NCBI GenBank assembly: GCA_021772975.1
Contig: JAJFKY010000001.1
Location: 248,001-312,000, forward strand
Length of the DNA: 64,000 nucleotides
Direction of reading: 5' to 3'
From: Gammaproteobacteria bacterium
GTDB lineage: Bacteria > Pseudomonadota > Gammaproteobacteria > Xanthomonadales > Wenzhouxiangellaceae
The translations under genes and the position numbers were made by a program. Below are positions 46,688-54,669 of the stretch, piece after piece. How positions within the stretch are numbered: position 1 is the first letter of the stretch; each line of letters opens with the position of its first letter. The notes beneath the pieces were generated by a model. It was not told the DNA's origin and did not search any database. It was given only the letters and a program-made list of their open reading frames with translations.

Positions 46688-47038
46688 ATGCAACTTGAAC
46701 ACACCTGGCGTGGGATATCCGGCCACCGCTATCATTTTCAGATATACCGAAACCCATCCGAGTGGCCTTACTGGGGCGGAGTATACCTGCTGTGTCGGCA
46801 AACCCAGACAGGCTGGAAAGCCCATTGCATTGGTGAGTGCGATAATCTCCGAACAACGCTCAACTCACATCTGCAAACCACGCCGCACTCCAATATTGCA
46901 CACACCAATCAAGTACATTTTCTCTTGAGCTCGGAAGCTGCTAAAAGAAAACGCATTACTGCAGACCTGATAGTGACACTGGAGACACGCTGCTATCAAA
47001 GCCTGACTGTTCCGGAACAACTGATTCAAGTCGCCTGA
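46688..47038 (+). CDS. degenerate GIY-YIG-like small protein, copy 2
   Basis: Paralogue of copy 1, also 116 residues. It keeps more of the nuclease layout: YHFQIYRNPSEWPYWGGVYLL with GVY (31-33), HCIGECDNLRTTL with CIG (47-49) and the arginine at 55, then KRITADLIVTL. The glutamate normally preceding the DL is not at the expected place, so activity is doubtful. A conserved cysteine pair (36 and 51) is shared by both copies. The tandem duplication and separate upstream regions suggest independent expression. Confidence 0.72.
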   Translation: MQLEHTWRGISGHRYHFQIYRNPSEWPYWGGVYLLCRQTQTGWKAHCIGECDNLRTTLNSHLQTTPHSNIAHTNQVHFLLSSEAAKRKRITADLIVTLETRCYQSLTVPEQLIQVA

Positions 47039-47148
47039 AAAGTTATCTCACAAGCCAGCTGGAAGATAACAGCTTAAACTGAACGAACAAGGCTGCGAAA
47101 GAAGCCCCTGCTCTGCGATAGTAGCTTGCAGAGCAACTCGAGCAGCAC

Positions 47149-47697
47149 TCAGTGATCGGCCAGATACTCAACCCCTCGAACATCGGTGAGCAGCGTTAAA
47201 TCAAGCTCGGGAGCATCCGGGGCAGCGTGCAACACCGAAACGTCCCCGGTACTCTCCATCACCACTGCGCGTATCTGGCGGGTATGCGTAACATTGGCCT
47301 CACGTAATTTAGCCTGCAGATCCTGCACCGTGATGTGTGCCCGCTTCAGGTTATCGTGCAGCATGCTGTCACCGGCCATCAATAACAGCGGCTGATTATC
47401 AACGATTGCACTGATGAAAGAGTACCGTCTTAAAACCGACACTACCAGTTGAATAGCAAACAATGCAGCTAACGCGCTGACCGCATGCATCAGGGATGGC
47501 TGCTCGCTTAACAGAACACTTGCCAGCACACTGCCAAAACTGACGGTGATGGCAAAATCAAAACCGGATATTTTTGAGAAACTGCGTAATCCGATTATCC
47601 TCGTCAATACAATCAAGGCAACATAAACACCAACAGCTTTTAATATAACCATCAGCACGGTACTGCCACTGGTGGAAATCCAGCTCCAATCCATCAT
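47149..47697 (-). CDS. DUF421 (YetF-like) membrane protein
   Basis: A 182-residue protein with three N-terminal membrane segments including LTRIIGLRSFSKISGFDFAITVSFGSVLAS, the hallmark of DUF421. A cytosolic domain follows with QPLLLMAGDSMLHDNLKRAHITVQDLQAKLREANV. The start is the ATG at 47697 after a TTG in frame. YetF-type proteins have no settled molecular function. Confidence 0.9.
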   Translation of the reverse strand: MMDWSWISTSGSTVLMVILKAVGVYVALIVLTRIIGLRSFSKISGFDFAITVSFGSVLASVLLSEQPSLMHAVSALAALFAIQLVVSVLRRYSFISAIVDNQPLLLMAGDSMLHDNLKRAHITVQDLQAKLREANVTHTRQIRAVVMESTGDVSVLHAAPDAPELDLTLLTDVRGVEYLADH

Positions 47698-47988
47698 CAA
47701 CTCTCTCAGCCTGATATGCTTTGTGAATTATAAAATAATAACATGTCGGCAATCCCGGCAAATCAGAGATTCTTAATATATTTACTGATATCAGATGACG
47801 ATAATTTCATTGCCTGTCTTAACCTGTGTTAATGCGACATCTCGCAGCTGCATTTATACTTTCACCTAAGCTTAAAGCCTGTGCCTGTCATGGCGTCTGC
47901 AATTAACGCAGGCGCTGGCAGCAATAATTTTTCAAGTACAGATTTTAGACCATCGACTATTCATACAAAATTTACCGGAGTCACTAAT

Positions 47989-48315
47989 ATGCAACTTTCC
48001 AGCAGTTCACTGATTGGTACCGAAGTACGCAATGCCCAGGGCGATGATCTTGGCAAAGTAGAAGACCTGATGGTTAACACCCTCACCGCCGAAGTGACCT
48101 ACGCAGTGCTTTCCTTCGGTGGCTTTTTAGGCCTCGGTGACAAGCTGTTTGCGGTGCCTTTACAGGCCATGCAGGTAAATACTGAAGACGAAACCCTGAT
48201 CCTTAATGAAAGCAAGGAACGTTTAGAGAATGCGCCTGGTTTTGACAAGGATAACTGGCCCAGCGCCGCGGATGATAAGTGGCATCATCAGGTTCGAATC
48301 TATTACAGTATCTGA
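47989..48315 (+). CDS. PRC-barrel domain protein
   Basis: A 108-residue protein from an ATG with GGAG eight bases upstream; the longer in-frame version is not supported. It has the PRC-barrel pattern LIGTEVRNAQGDDLGKVEDLMVNTLTAEVTYAVLSFGGFLGLGDKLFAVPLQAM. PRC-barrel proteins are often stress- or membrane-associated adaptors. It stands alone, divergent from the DUF421 gene. Confidence 0.88.
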   Translation: MQLSSSSLIGTEVRNAQGDDLGKVEDLMVNTLTAEVTYAVLSFGGFLGLGDKLFAVPLQAMQVNTEDETLILNESKERLENAPGFDKDNWPSAADDKWHHQVRIYYSI

Positions 48316-48452
48316 AGCAGACAGCATACCGTTATTAAGCGCAAATCCGCGGTCGGATTCAATTACAGCGTTGGTTCACCTGAATCAATCTTCTTCTCCT
48401 ACCGCAACCCCCAGGTCCCGGCAAATACTGCCGGGATCAATGCCAGTAGCCA

Positions 48453-49193
48453 CTATCCTGAAGCTGCGCCCCTCAGCCAGGACACATCCATCTGCAGATA
48501 AGCCAGATTGAAACCGGCCATTTCACGCAGTGCCGCGTCATCCAGCAGTTCAATGACACCGCCGCGTTTGCGCACCAGTCGCTCTGCCTTCAGGTAAGCC
48601 ATGGACCGGCTGACATGTACGGATGTCATACCTAAGGTATCGCCGATTGCGCGTTGTGTCATGGGCAACCGGAATGAATTCTGCAGTTCCTGGTTGGTGA
48701 TTTTCAGGCGCACCTGAAGCTCCAGCAGAAAATGGGCGATTTTCTCCGTCGCCGAGCGCCTGCCCAGATTAATGACCCGCTCGGTAAGCGTCGCCTGTTC
48801 CCGGGCGAGAATCAAAAAGAACAGATCCGTTAAACGCTTTGATTGCTCGAATAGTTTGGTAATATCGGTTTTAGGAAATGGACACAGCACCGCATCAGTC
48901 AAGGTAGAGTATGTACACAAGCCCGACTGGTAAGCTATCTCACGCAAGCCCAGTATCTGCCCGGGCAGGAATACGTCGATGATCTGACGCTGGCCATCCG
49001 GCAGATTCTGCTCGGCGATAGCCCAGCCCGATTTCAGGGTGAAAAAATTATTGGTGGGCTTGCCGATATCACGAATGACTGATTTGGCTGAAATCCGCCG
49101 CTCGTTTTTTTCCAGCGACTCGAGCAACTTGATTTCATCATCAGAAAGCGCGGCGTAATGGGAAAACTGACCGACAATACAACTACCTGACAT
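48453..49193 (-). CDS. Crp/Fnr family regulator without an FeS cluster motif
   Basis: A 246-residue regulator with a cyclic-nucleotide-binding-like domain (NFFTLKSGWAIAEQNLPDGQRQIIDVFLPGQILGL) and a C-terminal winged helix (MTQRAIGDTLGMTSVHVSRSMAYLK). The FNR-type cysteine cluster is absent. The recognition helix SVHVSRSM has Val rather than Glu before the S-R, so its DNA site should differ from TTGAT-N4-ATCAA. Similar proteins regulate varied stress functions; the ligand is unknown. Confidence 0.9.
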   Translation of the reverse strand: MSGSCIVGQFSHYAALSDDEIKLLESLEKNERRISAKSVIRDIGKPTNNFFTLKSGWAIAEQNLPDGQRQIIDVFLPGQILGLREIAYQSGLCTYSTLTDAVLCPFPKTDITKLFEQSKRLTDLFFLILAREQATLTERVINLGRRSATEKIAHFLLELQVRLKITNQELQNSFRLPMTQRAIGDTLGMTSVHVSRSMAYLKAERLVRKRGGVIELLDDAALREMAGFNLAYLQMDVSWLRGAASG

Positions 49194-49392
49194 CACCAGC
49201 CTCCGGGAAATTAGCCATCTGTTTCAGTATCATAATGGCGCCACGGGAATTGGACAACACGCAGCGGTTTACAACCTGAACAGCCGTGCTGTTGAAGTCT
49301 GTCGACGGCTCGGCTATCCGAGCCGGTTTTATCAGTCTATGAAAATGGCGGTGATCAATCGATCACCGGCCCGCAGGTTTCTGTCACCTGCG

Positions 49393-49560
49393 TCACTTCG
49401 GTCCGGCCAGCCACCATATAATCAACCCGATAACCGGTAACACCAATATCACTATCGTCCACAAAAGCTTGGTACCGGTGGTGGCGCCGCTGCCCAATAT
49501 CTTGACTATCGCCATAATATCAAGCACCAGAATAATTAATCCCAGTAAACCATATTCCAT
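49393..49560 (-). CDS. PLDc_N-type small membrane protein
   Basis: A 55-residue protein beginning MEYGLLGLIIL, with two membrane segments and the PLDc_N pattern GTKLLWTIVILVLPVIGLIIWWLAGPK. Members are stand-alone small inner-membrane proteins. The longer frame to 49623 adds a polar N-terminus without support. Confidence 0.8.
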   Translation of the reverse strand: MEYGLLGLIILVLDIMAIVKILGSGATTGTKLLWTIVILVLPVIGLIIWWLAGPK

Positions 49561-49638
49561 TGTTTTTCCTGTATCAGCCGAAGAAATTTTATACCTGACT
49601 GTGCATACTAAGCTGTCGGACAATAGTGCACATATAAC

Positions 49639-50247
49639 CTATGTTATAAAACGCGCCTGGTATTTTATACCAAGCATAACACGCGGCTCTTCCCAGGTCG
49701 TTTTGCATGGGTTCACAGTGCAGATTTGAACTGAATCACTATTAAAGCCCGTGCAAATGATCTGATGTTGTTTGGCAATCACTGTTGCGCGCTGCAGCCA
49801 ATCAATACCGGTGCTGGTATCTCCCATCAGCTGATAAATATTGCTGATATCGCTCATGGCATCGACAATCCGGATCTGGTTATCGACCATGCGTGTTGAC
49901 GCCAATACCTGTTCATTAATGTTCAATGCTTCCGGATAGCGACCCATGCGGCAATATACACCGGCCATATTTTCCTGCGAGATCATGATATCCAGCGGAT
50001 CGCCGGAAGCTTCCAGTAACACCGGCGCACGGTTGAAATAATCCAGCGCCTGCTGGTAATGCTCAAGATCGATATGGGTGATATCCAGGTTGCTTTACAC
50101 AATGCCCTGCCGGCTTTTTTTATCCCGGGTATATTCGGCAATAATCATCGCTGCGGCATAATAACTATTCGCCTGATGCAACCGGTTAAGCTTCAGACCA
50201 ACGGCGCCGTCCTGCCTGACTGATTGTCCATAAACCCTGGGGTGGTT
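49639..50247 (-). pseudogene. broken tetratricopeptide-repeat gene
   Basis: One reading frame carries TPR-like repeats on both sides of an in-frame TAA (50095-50097). Upstream are about 50 codons including LHQANSYYAAAMIIAEYTRDKK; downstream come EHYQQALDYFNRAPVLL, GVYCRMGRYPEALNINEQVL and ISNIYQLMGDTSTGIDWLQRA. There is no initiating region: the frame begins right after another stop next to nei. The final ~45 residues no longer look like TPR. A truncated and mutated remnant is the simplest reading. Confidence 0.75.
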
Positions 50248-50250
50248 TTA

Positions 50251-51072
50251 TCACCCAGCCTGGCAAACCGGACAGTAATATAAACGCCGGCTGGCCATTT
50301 GGATTTTCTGAATGGGTGTGGCGCAGTTATGGCAGGCCTGACCGGCCCGGGCAAATACAAAGTGCCGGTAACGCGAACGCTTCCAGCCCTGCTTTTTCAG
50401 GCACCGCACAGTCCGTGCGTCGTTGGTGACTCCGCCGGTTCGGTAGGCGCGTTCAATCATCACGATAATCTGCCGGGCCAGTCGGCGGCGCCGATGACCA
50501 TTGATATCTACCAGACGGGTGGCCGGATGCAAGCCAGCGGCAAACAATATTTCCGAACGCAGATAATTGCCACTGCCGGCAATAAAGCCCTGATCAAGCA
50601 GCAAGCCACCCAGCGCCCGCCGCGCGAAGCGTGGCTGCGCCAGATACTCACATAAGGTATTTAACTCAGGCTGGTCGGATAATATGTCGATTCCAGCACG
50701 GGCAATAAATGGGTGCTGGTCCACTTCAGCACTATTAAGTAACTCAATGTCAGTGGCTGAATACAGCAATGCTGACTGCTGTGGCGTAATGATTTCCAGG
50801 CGCAGATTTCGCCTGGTATCCGGCCTTTGACCGGCGCTGACAATATACCAGCGGCCATACAGCTGGTTATGGCTATACAGGGTCAGACCGCACTCGAACC
50901 GGGTCAGTAAGGCTTTACCCTTGGTGGCGATATTATCGATGCGGCTATGCTGCAATTGCTCGGCATAAGCCTGCAGATCGCTGCGTTCGAACCACACCTT
51001 GTGCAGTGGCTGATTGATCAGAGCGCCAGCCAGCTGATCAGCGGCGCGGCGTATTTCAGGACCTTCCGGCAT
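50251..51072 (-). CDS. nei: endonuclease VIII (Nei) DNA glycosylase
   Basis: Nei excises oxidised pyrimidines and nicks the abasic site. The N-terminus MPEGPEIRRAAD has the catalytic Pro2 and Glu3. Further motifs are KGKALLTRFECGLTLYSHNQLYGRW, IAGSGNYLRSEILFAAGLHP and a C-terminal zinc finger (CHNC...CPVC). The GPEIRRAAD start favours Nei over MutM. 273 residues, normal. Divergent from the TonB receptor. Confidence 0.94.
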   Translation of the reverse strand: MPEGPEIRRAADQLAGALINQPLHKVWFERSDLQAYAEQLQHSRIDNIATKGKALLTRFECGLTLYSHNQLYGRWYIVSAGQRPDTRRNLRLEIITPQQSALLYSATDIELLNSAEVDQHPFIARAGIDILSDQPELNTLCEYLAQPRFARRALGGLLLDQGFIAGSGNYLRSEILFAAGLHPATRLVDINGHRRRRLARQIIVMIERAYRTGGVTNDARTVRCLKKQGWKRSRYRHFVFARAGQACHNCATPIQKIQMASRRLYYCPVCQAG

Positions 51073-51137
51073 GCTGATGCTTTCGTCTCCGAAGGCTAAG
51101 TGGTTTTGTTGACGGGCTCAAAGCAGCAGTTATTGCA

Positions 51138-51156
51138 AATGATACTTATTATCATT
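51138..51156. promoter_or_regulatory. Fur box upstream of the TonB-dependent receptor
   Basis: AATGATACTTATTATCATT has perfect 7-bp dyad arms and differs from the 7-1-7 Fur core TGATAATnATTATCA at one position. It lies 41-59 bp before the receptor start, so iron-dependent repression is expected. It is also 66 bp from the nei start. Confidence 0.88.
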
Positions 51157-51196
51157 TAGAATGCCGTCCATTGATAGCCAGCACGGTTAGTTAGCG

Positions 51197-53362
51197 ATGC
51201 ACTTTTATACCCGTTTAATCGTTCTAATGACATTATCTGCACTGAGCGCGGGCACTATTGCACAGTCTGATTCCAGCCAGACTGAAGCGCAGCAACAGGA
51301 TGAAACCAAGGTCCTGGAAACAGTGGTTGTTGCGGCCACGCGCAGCCAGCAGGACATTCAGTCAGTACCCGCTAAAATCACCATCATTGATCGTGCAACC
51401 ATCCGCCAGCAGCAGTTGACCTCGGTAAACCTGTTTGACCTGCTGGCCAAGCTGGTGCCGGGGTTCAGTCCCAGCCGGCAGAAACTGACCGGCTTCGGAG
51501 AATCATTCCGGGGCCGCAGCCCGCTGTTTCTGATTGATGGTGTGCCGCAGACCAACCCCCTGCGGGACGGCTCGCGTGATGGCGTAACCATTGACCCGGA
51601 TGTGATTGAGCGGATCGAGATTATCCATGGGCCGAATGCCATCCAGGGCCTGGGCGCCACCGGCGGGGTAATCAACCTGATCACGCTGTCGGCCGAACCG
51701 TCTGGTGAACTCAATCAGCACGCTGAATTCGGCCTGACCTCAGCGGATGATTTTGATGGCCGTGGTATCGGCTTAAACGGTAATTACCGCCTGAGTAAAG
51801 ACTTCGGCCAGTTTGATCTGGTCAGTTCCTTCAGTTACACCACCCGTGAGCTGTTTTTTGACGGCCAGGACCGGCCGGTGGGCATTGATAACACCCAAGG
51901 TGATCTGTCCGATTCAGACGCTTACAACTGGTTTCTGAAAAGTGGCTACGATATTGATGAAAACCAGCGCCTGCAGTTCACCTGGAATGATTTTCGGCTG
52001 CGCCAGGACGGCGACTTTATCACTGTAGACGGTGATCGCGAACTGGGCATTTCCACCAGCACCGCGCCCGGCACACCGCCGGGACTGCCTGCTGAAAACG
52101 ATGTCAGCACGCTAACCATGGAGTACTCACACGCTGACCTGGCCGGTGGTCGGTTTAACTTTCAGGTTTATTATCAGGATTTTGAAGCCGTTTTCGGTGG
52201 CGGTACATTCGGCGTTTTTCAGGACCCACGGATTGCCGAGCCGGGCAGCCTGTTTGATCAATCCGCGAATAAGTCGCGCAAGCTGGGCACCCGTCTGACC
52301 TATAGCCGCAGCAATGTATTCGATACGCCGGTGAATATTATCAGCGGCATCGATTTTGTCCGTGATGAAACCGAACAGAGCCTGATTCTGACCGACCGTG
52401 CCTGGGTACCAGAAACCACTTTTTTTGATTATGCGCCCTTTATCCAGGCTGAGTATCAGCCACTTAGCTGGTTAAACCTGAGTGCCGGGGTACGCTACGA
52501 AATCGCCAATCTCGAGGTTGATGATTTTGTCAGCATCGCCGGCAACACCAGTCCGGATTTTGATTTGACCGCGGTGTCCGGCGGCAGCCCGAGTTTTGAC
52601 GAACCACTGTTCAATGCAGGTTTTGTAATAGATCCGCTGCCCTGGCTGAGTTTATACGGAACCTTCTCGGAAGGTTTCGCCATGCCCGATGTCGGCCGGG
52701 TGTTGCGCGCCATCAGCGTACCCGGCACCGATGTCGATGATTTCCTGCAGCTCAATCCGATCATCTCCGATAACCTGGAAGGCGGCCTGCGCATCAACTA
52801 CGACCGGCTAAGTTTCCAGTTCAGTTATTTTGATTCCGATTCGAATGAAGGCTCACGGCTGGTGGCCAATGACGATGGCATCTTCGATGTCGCCCGCCAG
52901 CGGACCTCGGTGGAAGGCATCGAACTGGGCGGTGAATATGCGGTGCTGGATAACTTAAGTCTGGGTTTCAACTATACCCGCCTGAACGGCCGCTTTGACA
53001 GCGACGGTGATGATACCGTGGACAGCGATCTGGGCGCGGTTGATATCGCCCCGGACCGGTTGAACATTTATCTGCAGGCACGTCCACTGTACTGGCTGGG
53101 ATTGAATATTCAGGTCTCCACCCTGTTCGATCAGAATTTTGAAAACGCCATCGGCGAAACCACCGCCGAGTTTGACGGCTACACCACGGTGGATCTGTTC
53201 CTGACCAGCCAATTCGACCGCTACGAAATATCGCTGGGGGTGGAAAATCTGCTGGATGAGTTTTACATCACCTATTTCGGCCAGGCCGGTACCAACCGTG
53301 ATGACCGCTTCTTTGCCGGCACCGGACGACAGTTCAGTCTGAGGCTGGCGGCGAACTTCTAA
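51197..53362 (+). CDS. TonB-dependent siderophore-type receptor
   Basis: A 721-residue outer-membrane receptor. It has a Sec signal (ending TIAQS), a TonB-box region (LETVVVAATRS), and a plug domain (VPAKITIIDRATIRQQQ, LFLIDGVPQTNP, IERIEIIHGPNAIQGLGATGGVINLIT). The barrel ends in a C-terminal aromatic (RLAANF), with the late motif LSLGVENLLDEFYITYFGQ-like region (SLGVENLLDEFYI). The Fur box and the PepSY gene overlapping its stop indicate iron uptake. The specific ligand cannot be told from sequence alone. Confidence 0.94.
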   Translation: MHFYTRLIVLMTLSALSAGTIAQSDSSQTEAQQQDETKVLETVVVAATRSQQDIQSVPAKITIIDRATIRQQQLTSVNLFDLLAKLVPGFSPSRQKLTGFGESFRGRSPLFLIDGVPQTNPLRDGSRDGVTIDPDVIERIEIIHGPNAIQGLGATGGVINLITLSAEPSGELNQHAEFGLTSADDFDGRGIGLNGNYRLSKDFGQFDLVSSFSYTTRELFFDGQDRPVGIDNTQGDLSDSDAYNWFLKSGYDIDENQRLQFTWNDFRLRQDGDFITVDGDRELGISTSTAPGTPPGLPAENDVSTLTMEYSHADLAGGRFNFQVYYQDFEAVFGGGTFGVFQDPRIAEPGSLFDQSANKSRKLGTRLTYSRSNVFDTPVNIISGIDFVRDETEQSLILTDRAWVPETTFFDYAPFIQAEYQPLSWLNLSAGVRYEIANLEVDDFVSIAGNTSPDFDLTAVSGGSPSFDEPLFNAGFVIDPLPWLSLYGTFSEGFAMPDVGRVLRAISVPGTDVDDFLQLNPIISDNLEGGLRINYDRLSFQFSYFDSDSNEGSRLVANDDGIFDVARQRTSVEGIELGGEYAVLDNLSLGFNYTRLNGRFDSDGDDTVDSDLGAVDIAPDRLNIYLQARPLYWLGLNIQVSTLFDQNFENAIGETTAEFDGYTTVDLFLTSQFDRYEISLGVENLLDEFYITYFGQAGTNRDDRFFAGTGRQFSLRLAANF

Positions 53363-54468
53363 TGGCATGGCTGCGCTGGCTGCATCGTTATGTGGGCCTG
53401 GCCGGCAGCCTTATGCTATTGCTGATGGGCATCAGTGGCAGCATTCTGGTGCTGCAGGATGATTTCTGGCGCTGGCAATACCCGGAGCTTACCCAGCTAC
53501 CCGCTGATTTAACCGCTGAGCAGGAAGCAGCACGGCTGCAGGATATTCTGCAACCGCGCGAGCCGGTGGCCAGCGCGGTTCTCAATTCCGTTCCTACTGC
53601 CATCCACTGGCCGCAACCGAACTTCAACGCCTTCAAAGTATGGGGCAAGGATGAGCATTTCGCGCTGGTCAGCAGCCAGGGCGAAGTGCTTTGGCAGGGT
53701 CCCGCGCGGGCGCACTGGCTGGGCTGGCTGTTTGAACTGCACGACAACTTATTGCTGGGTGAGGCCGGTCATCAACTGGTGGGGATTGCGGCTCTGACAC
53801 TGACCGCCATGATCATCATCGGCGTCATCTTGTGGTGGCGGACCCGGCGGCGCTTCAAGTGGCGTGGGCTATGGCCGGCACAGCGCCAGCGGGGCGCCTG
53901 GATTATCAGCCATCGGGATATCGGCAGCCTGTGCTCGCCGTTGTTGCTGGTGCTGGCGCTGACCGGCGCCAGCCTGGTGTACTACCAGACCAGTGCTAAC
54001 CTGCTCACCGGGCTATTGGGTGGTCAACTGCCTGCGCCGGTCAGCACCCCGTCCCAACCCGTGGCATTGGACCAGTCGATACTGACGGCGGATCGCCTGC
54101 GGGCGGCGCTGCTCAGTGCACGCCAGGCCTTACCGCAGGCACGACTGACCCGGCTGTATGTGACTGATGCTAACCCGGAAATATTGCGCTTACGCTTTCG
54201 CCAGCCCGACATGTGGCATCCCAATGGGCGCTCTTATGTGTCGATCAATCTAAGCACGCTGAAGGTGCTGGAGATCACTGACGCTAACGGGCATGGCAGC
54301 GGTCCCGCCTGGCTGTACCGGTTATATCCTCTGCATGCCGCCAAGGTCGGCGGCCGGGTTTATCAGGCGCTGGTGCTGCTGACTGGCTTGCTGCTAAGTT
54401 ATCTGGCGTTTAGCGGGGTATGGTCGTATGTGCTGTATTTACGCAGCGCCCGACAGCCTGGCAGTTAG
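53362..54468 (+). CDS. PepSY-associated membrane protein (PiuB-like, iron uptake)
   Basis: A 368-residue inner-membrane protein with four or so membrane helices: WLRWLHRYVGLAGSLMLLLMGISGSILVLQDDFW at the N-terminus, LFELHDNLLLGEAGHQLVGI with membrane-embedded histidines, HRDIGSLCSPLLLVLALTGASLVYY, and LYPLHAAKVGGRVYQALVLLTGLLLSYLAFSG. This histidine layout fits PepSY_TM proteins proposed to reduce ferric siderophores. Its ATG overlaps the receptor stop (TAATG), implying one Fur-regulated operon. Confidence 0.92.
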   Translation: MAWLRWLHRYVGLAGSLMLLLMGISGSILVLQDDFWRWQYPELTQLPADLTAEQEAARLQDILQPREPVASAVLNSVPTAIHWPQPNFNAFKVWGKDEHFALVSSQGEVLWQGPARAHWLGWLFELHDNLLLGEAGHQLVGIAALTLTAMIIIGVILWWRTRRRFKWRGLWPAQRQRGAWIISHRDIGSLCSPLLLVLALTGASLVYYQTSANLLTGLLGGQLPAPVSTPSQPVALDQSILTADRLRAALLSARQALPQARLTRLYVTDANPEILRLRFRQPDMWHPNGRSYVSINLSTLKVLEITDANGHGSGPAWLYRLYPLHAAKVGGRVYQALVLLTGLLLSYLAFSGVWSYVLYLRSARQPGS

Positions 54469-54669
54469 CTGACAGGTAACCGGCAGTCGGGCCGGCCGGC
54501 GAACTGGCTCGGGCAAATTGTTTCACCTGAGCATTTGGCATACACTCAAATCCAGCGGTAGCACTACCGTATAAGGGTATCCAGCTCAGGCGGCACGCCC
54601 GTCACTGTCTGTTTATCCAAATAGCATAAGCGTCGCAAAGACGATCAATTTCACAGGGAGAGAAATAGC

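Noticed and set aside
48286-48305. GGTTCGAATC, similar to a tRNA T-loop
   Set aside because: It lies inside the PRC-barrel gene and the surrounding bases cannot form acceptor or anticodon stems.
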